In this document: piece by piece, positions 26,901 to 33,964 of the stretch | Numbering within the stretch: position 1 is the stretch's first letter | Layout: each line of letters opens with the position of its first letter | Made by a program: the position numbers and the translations under genes | The notes under the pieces: generated by a model | Seen by the model: the letters and a program-made list of their open reading frames with translations, nothing else | What the model was told of the DNA's origin: nothing | Databases searched by the model: none | Source: Salibacter sp031581065 | Lineage (GTDB): Bacteria; Bacteroidota; Bacteroidia; Flavobacteriales_G; Salibacteraceae | Direction: 5' to 3' | NCBI RefSeq assembly: GCF_031581065.1 | Contig: NZ_JAVLBN010000009.1 | Location: 6,548-70,547 of the forward strand | Length of the DNA: 64,000 nucleotides

Positions 26901-27477
26901 CTCCATTGCCATTTGAGCCTCCAGTTCCTTGAGAGCAGCCTCCACCAACAGCGTCTGTACCTGTTTGACTAGTTACTCCATCAACTCCATTTAAATGAGT
27001 AGTATTTGAACAACAATTACCAGGTGCACCTCCACCTCCACCAGCAACAATTAAAACCGATGCGCTTGTGTTATATGGAGGTTTTATCACATAAGTTCCA
27101 CCTCCACCACCACTTGAAGTCCCTGATGGCTTTTGACCTACAACAACCTTAAGTACTGTTCCCTGTGTTAGAAAAACTTCTCCTTCTATACTCGCTCCTT
27201 TGCCAGGAGATAGAGTGCCAGAGCCACCATCACCGCCTTCAGCACCTTTAGCAAGAATTCTATATGTTCCTGATGCAGGGACAAGCCACTCCTGTATTCC
27301 CTGAGTATTTACGGTTACATTATTATCAAGATTAGTACCTGAATATGCAATATTGACTTGAGATTGAGTGGGGCCCTGATTACCAGAAGAGTTAGCATTG
27401 GTAAAGGTCCAGGTTTGTTGCGAAAAAAAGGTAAGATTAAATACTACGAACGCTAAAAGTGATAATAGTTTTTTCAT
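23989..27477 (-). CDS. large SprB-repeat surface protein with T9SS type A sorting domain
   Basis: This 1162-aa protein has a signal peptide (MKKLLSLLAFVVFNLTFFSQ); a Gly-rich domain at about residues 75-305 with GGGGG runs and LIVAGGGGGAP, like the glycine-rich domain of ALK-type receptors; six to seven SprB-type repeats of about 76 residues (PYTYSWSNAATTASI...GTYSVTITDDNGC), two of about 88 residues with VYLDNSGSASITTTD, an HYR-like segment (CPADIEICEG) and a C-terminal LYPNPTRGNVNLQV...YFIKL type A sorting domain that directs it through type IX secretion to the surface. SprB itself is the gliding adhesin of Flavobacterium; a role in adhesion is inferred. Confidence 0.92.
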   Translation of the reverse strand: MKKLLSLLAFVVFNLTFFSQQTWTFTNANSSGNQGPTQSQVNIAYSGTNLDNNVTVNTQGIQEWLVPASGTYRILAKGAEGGDGGSGTLSPGKGASIEGEVFLTQGTVLKVVVGQKPSGTSSGGGGGTYVIKPPYNTSASVLIVAGGGGGAPGNCCSNTTHLNGVDGVTSQTGTDAVGGGCSQGTGGSNGNGGNFASGLYSAGGGGGFFTHGGDGEGFGGNSFINNSLGGLGDTGGGDGGFGGGGGAGHVSTWIGGSGGGGGGYSGGGAACGSLDWGSGGGGGSFNAGINQNNIAGANSGHGSVVFTLLYSVSINETSSISCFGSSDGILEATPIGGDTPYTYSWSGPGSFSSSSQTISGLSAGNYSVTVTDNNNHTTNQSYTLTEPASLVASSVADSNTSCNGASDAGATASATGGTMPYTYSWSNAASTASITGVTAGTYSVTVTDNNGCFDTASITLTEPASLVASSVADSNVSCNGAGDAGATASATGGTAPYNYLWSNAATTASITGVAAGTYSVTITDNNGCFDTASITLTEPASLVASSVADSNVSCNGSGDAGATASATGGTMPYTYSWSNAATTASITGVATGTYSVTITDDNGCFDSASITLTEPASLVASSVADSNVSCNGASDAGATASATGGTAPYNYLWSNAATTASITGVAAGTYTVTITDDNGCTATSSSTISEPTALGLTVSVNDSVSCPGVFDGEITSVVTGGTAPYNYQWNNAATTASISNLSVGTYVLTVTDDNGCTIVDSVSLEVGDDVDPVVATQNIIVYLDNSGSASITTTDIDNGSTDNCSIDNLSLDVTNFTCADTGSNTVTLTATDVSGNTSSTTATVTVEDTTSPVVATQNVTVYLDNSGSASITTTDFDNGSSDNCSIDTMSLDMTTFSCADTGSHNVVLNVVDESGNSSSNTATVTVLDTIAPVITCPADIEICEGEIQFTDATSTDNCASTVTNTGSIFTGDSLSVGSYQLTFEAADPSGNTATCATDVTVNPLPMVDLGADTAVGPQHIVSFSTGYPNATNVWSTGEMTENISVQVEMDTTIWVSVTDSNSCAATDTVEVTILTGSEERTFTAEVKLYPNPTRGNVNLQVSGMEENMLYSVLDQTGRELQRGRIMNGQNRIDMNNYANALYFIKLTDKQGEMIKVYRIVKH
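25410..26325. repeat. four tandem 228-bp repeats in the SprB-like gene
   Basis: The word GAGGCTGG recurs at 25628, 25856, 26084 and 26312, exactly 228 bases apart each time, marking near-identical 76-codon units. Units alternate between two versions (MPYTYSW and APYNYLW), so the array looks like a duplicated pair (456 bp). High identity at DNA level implies recent duplication or gene conversion. Confidence 0.93.
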
Positions 27478-27669
27478 ATGTTTTAAAGGTATAGGTTTAA
27501 AAATTTTATCAAAAATAATAAAAATAACAAAAACAACTTATGTGATAACACCCCCAATCATGAAATCGTAAACAAACACTAAATGTGAGAATTAATGATA
27601 AAAAAAACACAAATAAATTTTATTTAATTGATTATCACTCAAATAATAAGGAAGTGATTTGAAGTGCTT

Positions 27670-28224
27670 TTAGTCTACTTTTCCTTTATGTAAGACCCTC
27701 TTCCCCTGCTCAACGTGCCTTAGATTGTGATTGACGATCACTCTGAACATGTCTCCCAGTTTGAATTTGATAAATTGGGCTAGCGATAAACGAACTTTTA
27801 TTTTATTGAGGTCTTTTGAGCGAGCTGCATCGATGAGGGAAAGCCATTTTTCCTGTTGAACGAGAAATTTATCCAATACATCACGATTGACATTACTCTC
27901 AACAGGTTGCATGCTTTTGGGAGCTTTCATTTTCGTTTCTCCGGGTTGCATTTTCTTAGCGAATAAATCTCCAAAGAATCCGCTCTTAAACTGGTCAGAA
28001 CCGGGGGCATCATCGGCTTTGGCAATGCTTTTCTCAAATTCTCTTATATACAGCTCGCCAAATTTCACGAGATGAGCAATGCACTCCAAAACGCTCCATG
28101 AATCGGGGTTTTCTTTGAAATTGAGCTTTTCATCGTCCATGAGCTTGAACTCCTTGACATCTCCAATAACATTTCTCGTTTGCTGTGCCAGTTCGTTGAG
28201 TAGTTCTGCCCGATTCATTTTCAT
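27670..28224 (-). CDS. DinB-like four-helix protein
   Basis: A 184-aa cytosolic protein (from the ATG at 28224; the frame opens further to 28266). NPDSWSVLECIAHLVKFGELYIREF and VIVNHNLRHVEQGKRV hold the two histidine-containing helices that form the metal site of the DinB/YfiT superfamily, whose members include bacillithiol and mycothiol transferases. Substrate unknown. Divergent from menC. Confidence 0.83.
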   Translation of the reverse strand: MKMNRAELLNELAQQTRNVIGDVKEFKLMDDEKLNFKENPDSWSVLECIAHLVKFGELYIREFEKSIAKADDAPGSDQFKSGFFGDLFAKKMQPGETKMKAPKSMQPVESNVNRDVLDKFLVQQEKWLSLIDAARSKDLNKIKVRLSLAQFIKFKLGDMFRVIVNHNLRHVEQGKRVLHKGKVD

Positions 28225-28313
28225 ACTGCAAATTTCAACTTTTTTATGAACGGTTTTGACCATCAAAACTAATGCAGCGAAGTTTTTAAAAGTATCACCA
28301 ATTCAACAATACA

Positions 28314-28321
28314 TATCTTTG
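28314..28321 (+). promoter_or_regulatory. menC -7 box placed for a leaderless transcript
   Basis: TATCTTTG fits TAnnTTTG; the ATG of menC starts five bases after it, the same geometry as at udk. A clear -33 TTG is not visible. Confidence 0.55.
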
Positions 28322-28325
28322 TGGC

Positions 28326-29387
28326 ATGACAAATGACAAAAAGTTCACTCTTCGTTTTTCAAAATACATTCTCAACTTCAAGAAACCCAGCGGCACATCT
28401 CGTGGTGTAATGACCGAAAAGGAAACGTACTTTTTGGTTCTGACCGATGAAAATTCAACCGTTCAGGGTTGGGGAGAATTTGGATTACTTCGCGGACTGA
28501 GCTTTGACGACAGACCGGGTTACGAAGAAAAACTTCAATGGCTTGTTGAACACATCAACGATGACAGGGATAAACTGATGAATCAACTAGCTGAGTGGCC
28601 TTCTATTAAAATGGGGCTGGAAATGGCTTTCCTCGATTTCGATAACGGTGGTAAGCACATTTATTTTGATAGTGATTTTACGAAAGGAAAAAAGCCAATA
28701 TCAATCAACGGACTCATTTGGATGGGCTCAAAAGATGATATGCTCAGTCAAATAGAGCAGAAAATTGAAGATGGGTTCTCCTGTATTAAAATGAAAATAG
28801 GGGCGATAAATTTTAAAGAGGAACTCGAATGTCTCAAGTTTATCCGCGACCATTACAGCAGCGATAAAATTGAACTCAGAGTTGATGCCAATGGCGCATT
28901 TGATCCCGATGACGCTCATTTCAAATTAGAAGATTTGGCTCAGTATGATATTCATTCTATCGAACAGCCAATAAGAGCACAACAGTGGGATGAAATGGCG
29001 GAGCTCTGCCGCTACTCTCCTATCCCAATTGCACTGGATGAAGAATTGATAGGGGTTTTTGAGTCTGACCTAAAAAAGAGCCTCCTCGATGTCATCCAAC
29101 CTCATTACATCATTCTCAAGCCTTCATTGATTGGTGGTTTTGAGTCGGCATCAGAATATGCAAAACTCGCTGAAAAACGCAATATTGGCTGGTGGGCAAC
29201 TTCAGCGCTGGAATCGAATATCGGGCTTAACGCCATTGCTCAATGGACAGCCACTACCGGAAATAAAATGCCTCAGGGATTGGGAACCGGCTCGCTTTAC
29301 AAAAATAATTTAGAAGGTCCCACTTACGTTGAAAATGGATCTTTACATTTCGATCCTGATTTTGAATTTCAAACTTTCCTTCCATGA
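28326..29387 (+). CDS. menC: o-succinylbenzoate synthase
   Basis: Dehydrates SHCHC to o-succinylbenzoate in menaquinone synthesis. This 353-aa enolase-superfamily protein shows the catalytic lysine in FSCIKMKIG, metal ligands in LRVDANGAF, SIEQPI and IALDEELIG, and the second lysine in IILKPSLIGG. Its stop overlaps the start of menE (ATGA), and the two genes form an operon preceded by a -7 box at 28314. Confidence 0.93.
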   Translation: MTNDKKFTLRFSKYILNFKKPSGTSRGVMTEKETYFLVLTDENSTVQGWGEFGLLRGLSFDDRPGYEEKLQWLVEHINDDRDKLMNQLAEWPSIKMGLEMAFLDFDNGGKHIYFDSDFTKGKKPISINGLIWMGSKDDMLSQIEQKIEDGFSCIKMKIGAINFKEELECLKFIRDHYSSDKIELRVDANGAFDPDDAHFKLEDLAQYDIHSIEQPIRAQQWDEMAELCRYSPIPIALDEELIGVFESDLKKSLLDVIQPHYIILKPSLIGGFESASEYAKLAEKRNIGWWATSALESNIGLNAIAQWTATTGNKMPQGLGTGSLYKNNLEGPTYVENGSLHFDPDFEFQTFLP

Positions 29388-30421
29388 TCTTAAAAGTTGG
29401 TGAACTCACAATTCACAGCGACTTACTCGAAGAATCCATCAGTCAGCTATCGGCTCAACAGCTTTCCATTATGCCTCAGTGGAAGCAAAACGTCTTTACT
29501 TTTCTAAGAGAATGGTTTGATGAAAACGATTATATCCGGGCACAAACATCCGGTTCAACTGGGAAGCCTAAAACAATAAAGCTTTCAAAGGAGAGTATGC
29601 GCAACAGCGCAAAGATGACAAATGAATTCTTTGATTTAGGTAATGGTCAAAACGCTTTGCTGTGCATGGATGCGCGTTTCATAGCGGGCAAAATGATGAT
29701 CGTAAGATCACTACAGGCAGATATGAATCTCACAATCGTAGAACCTCAATCAAATCTGTCAGATTCATTACAAACAGCATACGATTTCTCAGCTATGGTT
29801 CCTTTACAGGTTAAGGAATCAATTCAGGCTCTGGATTCGATCAAAACCCTAATTATTGGCGGTGGACCTGTCGATGCTGATCTCGAAAGTAAACTTCAGG
29901 AAATCTCCACAAAATGCTATTCGACTTACGGAATGACCGAAACAACGAGTCACGTAGCTGTGCGTGCTATCAATGGATCTGACCGTAACGAGTATTACAA
30001 TGCTATGCAAGGTGTGAGCTTTTCGTTATCAAAAGAGAAAACACTTGTAATTGATGCGCCTCATCTGAATGTAAGGAGTTTGAAAACGAACGATGTTGTA
30101 GAACTTCAGGGGAACTCTTTTAAGTGGCAGGGAAGAAGTGACTTCACTGTGAATTCTGGCGGAGTAAAGTTACAACCAGAGTCTATTGAAAAAAAGATTT
30201 CTCAATTTGTAAATGTCCCGCTTTACCTGACCGGAACTCCTGATGAAAAACTGGGGGAAAAATTGATCATGTATGTGGAGTCTCAAGAAAATGAAGCCAT
30301 AAAAAAAGGGCTTGAAAATGCTTTTCAAACCCTTGATCAATATGAAATTCCAAAAGAGGTTATCTATCGTAAAAGTCTCGAGAGAACAAAATCGGGAAAG
30401 ATCAAACGAATCGTTTATTGA
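29384..30421 (+). CDS. menE: o-succinylbenzoate-CoA ligase
   Basis: Activates o-succinylbenzoate with ATP and CoA. The 345-aa protein has the AMP-binding loop AQTSGSTGKPKTIKLSK, the second adenylation motif STYGMTETTSHV, the hinge region VELQGNSFKWQGRSDFTVNSGGVKL and the C-terminal RTKSGKIKRIVY with the catalytic lysine. It is somewhat shorter than the proteobacterial enzyme (about 450 aa), as is usual in Bacteroidota. Coupled to menC and convergent with the UspA gene (7-base overlap). Confidence 0.92.
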   Translation: MILKVGELTIHSDLLEESISQLSAQQLSIMPQWKQNVFTFLREWFDENDYIRAQTSGSTGKPKTIKLSKESMRNSAKMTNEFFDLGNGQNALLCMDARFIAGKMMIVRSLQADMNLTIVEPQSNLSDSLQTAYDFSAMVPLQVKESIQALDSIKTLIIGGGPVDADLESKLQEISTKCYSTYGMTETTSHVAVRAINGSDRNEYYNAMQGVSFSLSKEKTLVIDAPHLNVRSLKTNDVVELQGNSFKWQGRSDFTVNSGGVKLQPESIEKKISQFVNVPLYLTGTPDEKLGEKLIMYVESQENEAIKKGLENAFQTLDQYEIPKEVIYRKSLERTKSGKIKRIVY

Positions 30422-31239
30422 TCTTTCACTGCCAAAAGAGGCACTTTCGTGTGATAGGAAATCTCTTTTGATATACTTTTCCTGAAGAGTTTGTTCCAAA
30501 AAGTAACTTTACGTGGAACAACTACCAGCAAATCTGCATTTACTTCTTCAATGAAATCATCAATTGCTTCAACAATGTTGTCATCATGCAAGCTGTGAAA
30601 ACCAAAATCAATACCTTCTAATGTTTGATTGATTTTGAGTCTGTTTTTTTCTTCTTCTAACGTTTCACCTAAATCACCTGATTTCACAACATGAGTGAGA
30701 AATAAATGAGCATTATATTTTTTGGCAAGTGACTTTACCGTATCAAACACCGAACTATCTTTGATATCCTGTAAGTCTGCTGCAAAAACAATTTTCTTTA
30801 TCGGGCTGAATAAAAACCCTTCAGGTATTGAAAAAACGGGATATTCAGAATCAGCGATTACTTTTTGAGCATTGCTACCGAGGAATGTCTTTTTGAGTCC
30901 GCTAGCACCAGTTGTTCCCATCACAACAGCGTCAACATCATTTTGATTTGACCAGTGAGCAACTACATCATCAACAGAACCGTGCCTCGATTCAGTGTCA
31001 ATTGTAATTCCATTATACTTATTATTGAGGTATTCGAGTTCTCTCTTTAAGTCGGCAAGACTCTCTTTTTCGAGCATTTCATCAATTGAAACGAGCATGC
31101 CACTTGACCCGGCATTGGGTGTTTCATAAGAGTTGAGTAATGTGTAGCGAACACCATCAATACCAAACAACTTTACAGCATAATCAAATGCGTTGCGAGC
31201 ATTTTCTGAAAAATCAGTAGGAACGAGGATACTTTTCAT
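30415..31239 (-). CDS. tandem-domain universal stress protein (UspA)
   Basis: A 274-aa cytosolic protein of two UspA domains. The first has the start KSILVPTDFSENARNAFDYAV and the nucleotide-binding VMGTTGASGLKKTFLGSNAQKVI; the second (from IKKIVFAADLQDI) lacks the Gly-rich loop (VVVPRKVTFWNKLF). Usp proteins support survival under starvation, oxidative or oxygen-limited stress. It is one of three usp genes on this strand beside a Crp/Fnr regulator. Confidence 0.9.
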   Translation of the reverse strand: MKSILVPTDFSENARNAFDYAVKLFGIDGVRYTLLNSYETPNAGSSGMLVSIDEMLEKESLADLKRELEYLNNKYNGITIDTESRHGSVDDVVAHWSNQNDVDAVVMGTTGASGLKKTFLGSNAQKVIADSEYPVFSIPEGFLFSPIKKIVFAADLQDIKDSSVFDTVKSLAKKYNAHLFLTHVVKSGDLGETLEEEKNRLKINQTLEGIDFGFHSLHDDNIVEAIDDFIEEVNADLLVVVPRKVTFWNKLFRKSISKEISYHTKVPLLAVKDQ

Positions 31240-31294
31240 CTTTTTTGTTTTGTCTTGTCTTATGAATTAGGTCGATTCAAAGATACAAAGAACC

Positions 31295-32077
31295 TTAAAT
31301 AACCGCAGCTATCGTTGCAACTTTAACGTTGAGGAAATATTTCTCTATCAATTCTGCATCGGGATTTGAGCCGGTTACTACAATCGTGTTTTGATCAACA
31401 TTGAGGTAAGTGCGCAATTTATCAGGTTGTTCACCTGTAAATGGATGCACAGCAATATTACTGCAATGTGTCTTGAGATAATCGACTATCAATTTTTGCT
31501 GAGTCAGGTGCTTGCTCGAGTAGCTGGTAACATAATCGAGTAAACTCACTTCCCACCTCATGCAATAATCATCAAAAACCTGGCAAAATTGCTTAATCGC
31601 GTATAATGAAGATGATGTTCCATCATCGATAAGTATAATACGGTTGATTTTCCTCAGTGAGTTTGGCAGGATCAGAACCGGAACATTTCCTTTACATGCC
31701 TTATTTGAACAGTTTTGTGCAAAACGCTTTACTGTTTCATTTTGTGCGATGACTAAATCGGCAAATTGGCAATATTCAGATAGGCAAAAATCGTCATGAT
31801 GTATTTCATCAATCGTGAAGTTGGATTTTTGCAAATTATTTTGATCGATAATATGACGAATGAGCGACTCGTCAACTGTGTTTTGCGGCCAATTACCGGT
31901 CTTGATCAATGGCAGAATGTTAATCGGATCTGACCGTGAATTAACTGATAGTTCGTTTTTGCTAAAAACAATTTTAACAGTGTGCTCTGAGTCCCTGAAA
32001 TACTCGAGAGCAAAATTGAGAGCTTCAAGGGACTCGAGCGTTGAGTCGAGCAACACTATTATTTGTTTAGCAGCCAT
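31295..32077 (-). CDS. degenerate tandem UspA-like protein
   Basis: The 260-aa protein has the two-domain Usp layout (QIIVLLDSTLESLEALNFALEYF; INRIILIDDGTSSSLYAIKQF), but neither domain keeps the G-x2-G-x9-G-(S/T) ATP-binding loop (for example VIAQNETVKRFAQNCSNKACKG). It is likely a non-nucleotide-binding partner of the two flanking Usp proteins. It begins nine bases after the 32087-32896 gene ends, so they are co-transcribed. Confidence 0.8.
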   Translation of the reverse strand: MAAKQIIVLLDSTLESLEALNFALEYFRDSEHTVKIVFSKNELSVNSRSDPINILPLIKTGNWPQNTVDESLIRHIIDQNNLQKSNFTIDEIHHDDFCLSEYCQFADLVIAQNETVKRFAQNCSNKACKGNVPVLILPNSLRKINRIILIDDGTSSSLYAIKQFCQVFDDYCMRWEVSLLDYVTSYSSKHLTQQKLIVDYLKTHCSNIAVHPFTGEQPDKLRTYLNVDQNTIVVTGSNPDAELIEKYFLNVKVATIAAVI

Positions 32078-32086
32078 TTTAGTTGT

Positions 32087-32896
32087 TTATTCTGGAAATA
32101 ATATCCTGTTATTCGATTTCTTTTCTGGAAGTTTCACACTCAGAACCGGAATTTGAGACTCGCTGGCAACAGTCTCGGTTAAACTACCAAGTAACACTTG
32201 CGAAAGTCCTTTTCGGCCGTGAGTTGTCATCGCGATTAAATCAGCGTTTACTTCTTTAGCAAACTTGTTGATTCCCGCATCTTTCGATTCTTCATTGTAA
32301 ATATTAATCGTGTAATTTTTGAGATCGTTGCGATGAGCAAAATCAGTCATCAACTTACGCGTGTAAGAAGTAGTTTCAAAATTTTTAGGTGTAATAACTT
32401 TGAGCAGATGAAGTTTTGCGTCATTGAACTCAGCAAACTGCTGAATTTTTGGGAATACAGGTTTAATCTCATTATAGAAACTGGAAGCAAATACGATATT
32501 CTCAATTTTAAATTGTTCAATTTTATTTTTGATAACCAGAACAGGGCGTTGCGCTAACCTCACAACACGTTCGGTGTTAGAACCAACAATTCTACTCGAT
32601 AGTTTTTCACCTCTTGCACCCATTACGATGATATCAACATCAATATCACGGGCAGTTTTCACAATTGCTCCCTCGAGTTTCTCCTGAAGGAAAACTGATT
32701 TTACTTCTATACCCTTGAGCTTATCGCTTTTTAGTAACTCGTCCATTTTCTTTTGTGACTCCTCTACCTTCTCCCTTTTAGAAGCAACGTGTAGAATGTG
32801 AAGACTTGAGTTAGTTGTACGAGCTAAGTCAGCGCCAATTTCAAAAGCGTTAGTTGCAAGATCTGAAAAGTCTGTTGGTACTAAAATATTTTTCAT
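32087..32896 (-). CDS. tandem-domain universal stress protein (UspA)
   Basis: 269 aa from the ATG at 32896 (the frame opens further upstream to 32962, across the operator sites, and that extension is unlikely). Both Usp domains look competent: KNILVPTDFSDLATNAFEIG with VMGARGEKLSSRIVGSNTERVV, and IENIVFASSF with MTTHGRKGLSQVLLGSLTETV. First gene of the usp group, with two FNR-like operators 48 to 81 bases upstream of its start codon. Confidence 0.9.
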   Translation of the reverse strand: MKNILVPTDFSDLATNAFEIGADLARTTNSSLHILHVASKREKVEESQKKMDELLKSDKLKGIEVKSVFLQEKLEGAIVKTARDIDVDIIVMGARGEKLSSRIVGSNTERVVRLAQRPVLVIKNKIEQFKIENIVFASSFYNEIKPVFPKIQQFAEFNDAKLHLLKVITPKNFETTSYTRKLMTDFAHRNDLKNYTINIYNEESKDAGINKFAKEVNADLIAMTTHGRKGLSQVLLGSLTETVASESQIPVLSVKLPEKKSNNRILFPE

Positions 32897-32943
32897 GCCT
32901 AAAAATCTTTTACAAAGTTGATTTAGGCTGAAAAGTATTAAAA

Positions 32944-32977
32944 TGATTGCAATCAATCCCAAAAATGATAATTATCA
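32944..32977 (-). promoter_or_regulatory. two tandem FNR/Crp-type operators before the usp operon
   Basis: TGATTGCAATCA (32944-32955) and TGATAATTATCA (32966-32977) both match the TGAT-N4-ATCA core of FNR-type sites and are perfect palindromes. Their centres are 22 bases apart, two DNA turns. If CAACTTTG on the minus strand (32913-32920) is the -7 box, the sites are centred near -41.5 and -63.5, the classic activating positions. Confidence 0.65.
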
Positions 32978-33001
32978 TAATTTTAGAATTGACTGAAAAA
33001 G

Positions 33002-33712
33002 CTAGATATTTCCTACTCTAACCAATTTTTCAGGCTCTAAGACTTTGATTTTTCGACCTTTGGTCTCGATGAGCTTCTCGTCTTTAAAATCGTGTAAAAG
33101 TCTGATAATTGTTTCAGTTGCTGTTCCAACGATATTAGCTAAGTCTTCCCTGGTTAGGTTGATCTCAACCTCAGTCTCATTTCCCGCAGCCGGATCTACA
33201 TCGTATGTATCTTTTAACATTAATAATGTAACAGCCAAACGCTCACGAACAGATTTTTGAGCTAAGCTAGTTATATTTTGTGTCATAGCTCCCATCTCTT
33301 GGCAGGCTGCCTGCAACAATTGCTGACCAAACGAAGGTACTCTTGTCAACATACCCAAAAACTCAGACTTAGGAATGAAACAAACCTTTGTATTTTCAAG
33401 TGTTTCTCCTGAAACCGGGTAAAGTTCGTCACTTACCAGGGCTTTATACCCGAGTAAGTCACCACCGCTAGCTATTTTTATAATCTGGTCTTTTCCATCA
33501 TCCCCTGTTCTGTAAACCTTTATTTTTCCCTGGTTTACACAGTAAACACCAAGCGGCCTAGTTCCCTCATGAAAGAGAATTTGACCTTTTTTATAAAAAG
33601 CACAGGATTTGTGGTAATTGATATTTTCTATTTCTTCATCAGGAAGTCCCTTGAAAAGTGAATCATTTTTCACCCCGCACTCCTCGCAACCTACATAAAC
33701 TTGTTTACGCAT
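33002..33712 (-). CDS. Crp/Fnr family transcription regulator
   Basis: A 236-aa regulator with an N-terminal cyclic-nucleotide-binding-like jelly roll (residues 20-140, FHEGTRPLGVYCVNQGKIKVYRTG), a long dimerisation helix and a C-terminal helix-turn-helix (LTREDLANIVGTATETIIRLLHDFKDEKLI). Cys9, Cys12 and Cys37 near the N-terminus recall the cluster ligands of oxygen-sensing FNR, although the spacing differs. It sits beside the usp operon with matching operators between the genes, so control of the usp genes by redox or oxygen is a reasonable inference. Confidence 0.9.
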   Translation of the reverse strand: MRKQVYVGCEECGVKNDSLFKGLPDEEIENINYHKSCAFYKKGQILFHEGTRPLGVYCVNQGKIKVYRTGDDGKDQIIKIASGGDLLGYKALVSDELYPVSGETLENTKVCFIPKSEFLGMLTRVPSFGQQLLQAACQEMGAMTQNITSLAQKSVRERLAVTLLMLKDTYDVDPAAGNETEVEINLTREDLANIVGTATETIIRLLHDFKDEKLIETKGRKIKVLEPEKLVRVGNI

Positions 33713-33964
33713 GTGTTACTTGTGATTTCATTATTTGTCTGTAAATATACAAACTTAGTTACGAATAAAAGAAGCAATAAGGTTTAACAGTACTTTAATA
33801 TTTTCCTATTTTTGGAATTAATCCCGAAAAGAAATTATTCTTATTAATATTCAAACAACAGAAAAATCACTCAATCTATTAATTTACAAAAGGTTATTGC
33901 TATTCTAATCAAGATTAATAACTATCTGCACAATTTCTGTAATTCTCAGCAAAATGAAAATTTG
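33713..33964. other. divergent intergenic region before the exopolysaccharide locus
   Basis: About 250 AT-rich bases between the Crp/Fnr gene and the SPOR-TolC gene. I see no exact TAnnTTTG box, no TGAT-N4-ATCA site and no strong palindrome; it must hold promoters for both genes. No gene is visible in it. Confidence 0.5.

Noticed and set aside
32897..32962. N-terminal extension of the first usp gene
   Set aside because: It overlaps the FNR-like operator and precedes a perfect Usp start (MKNILVPTDF) at 32896.
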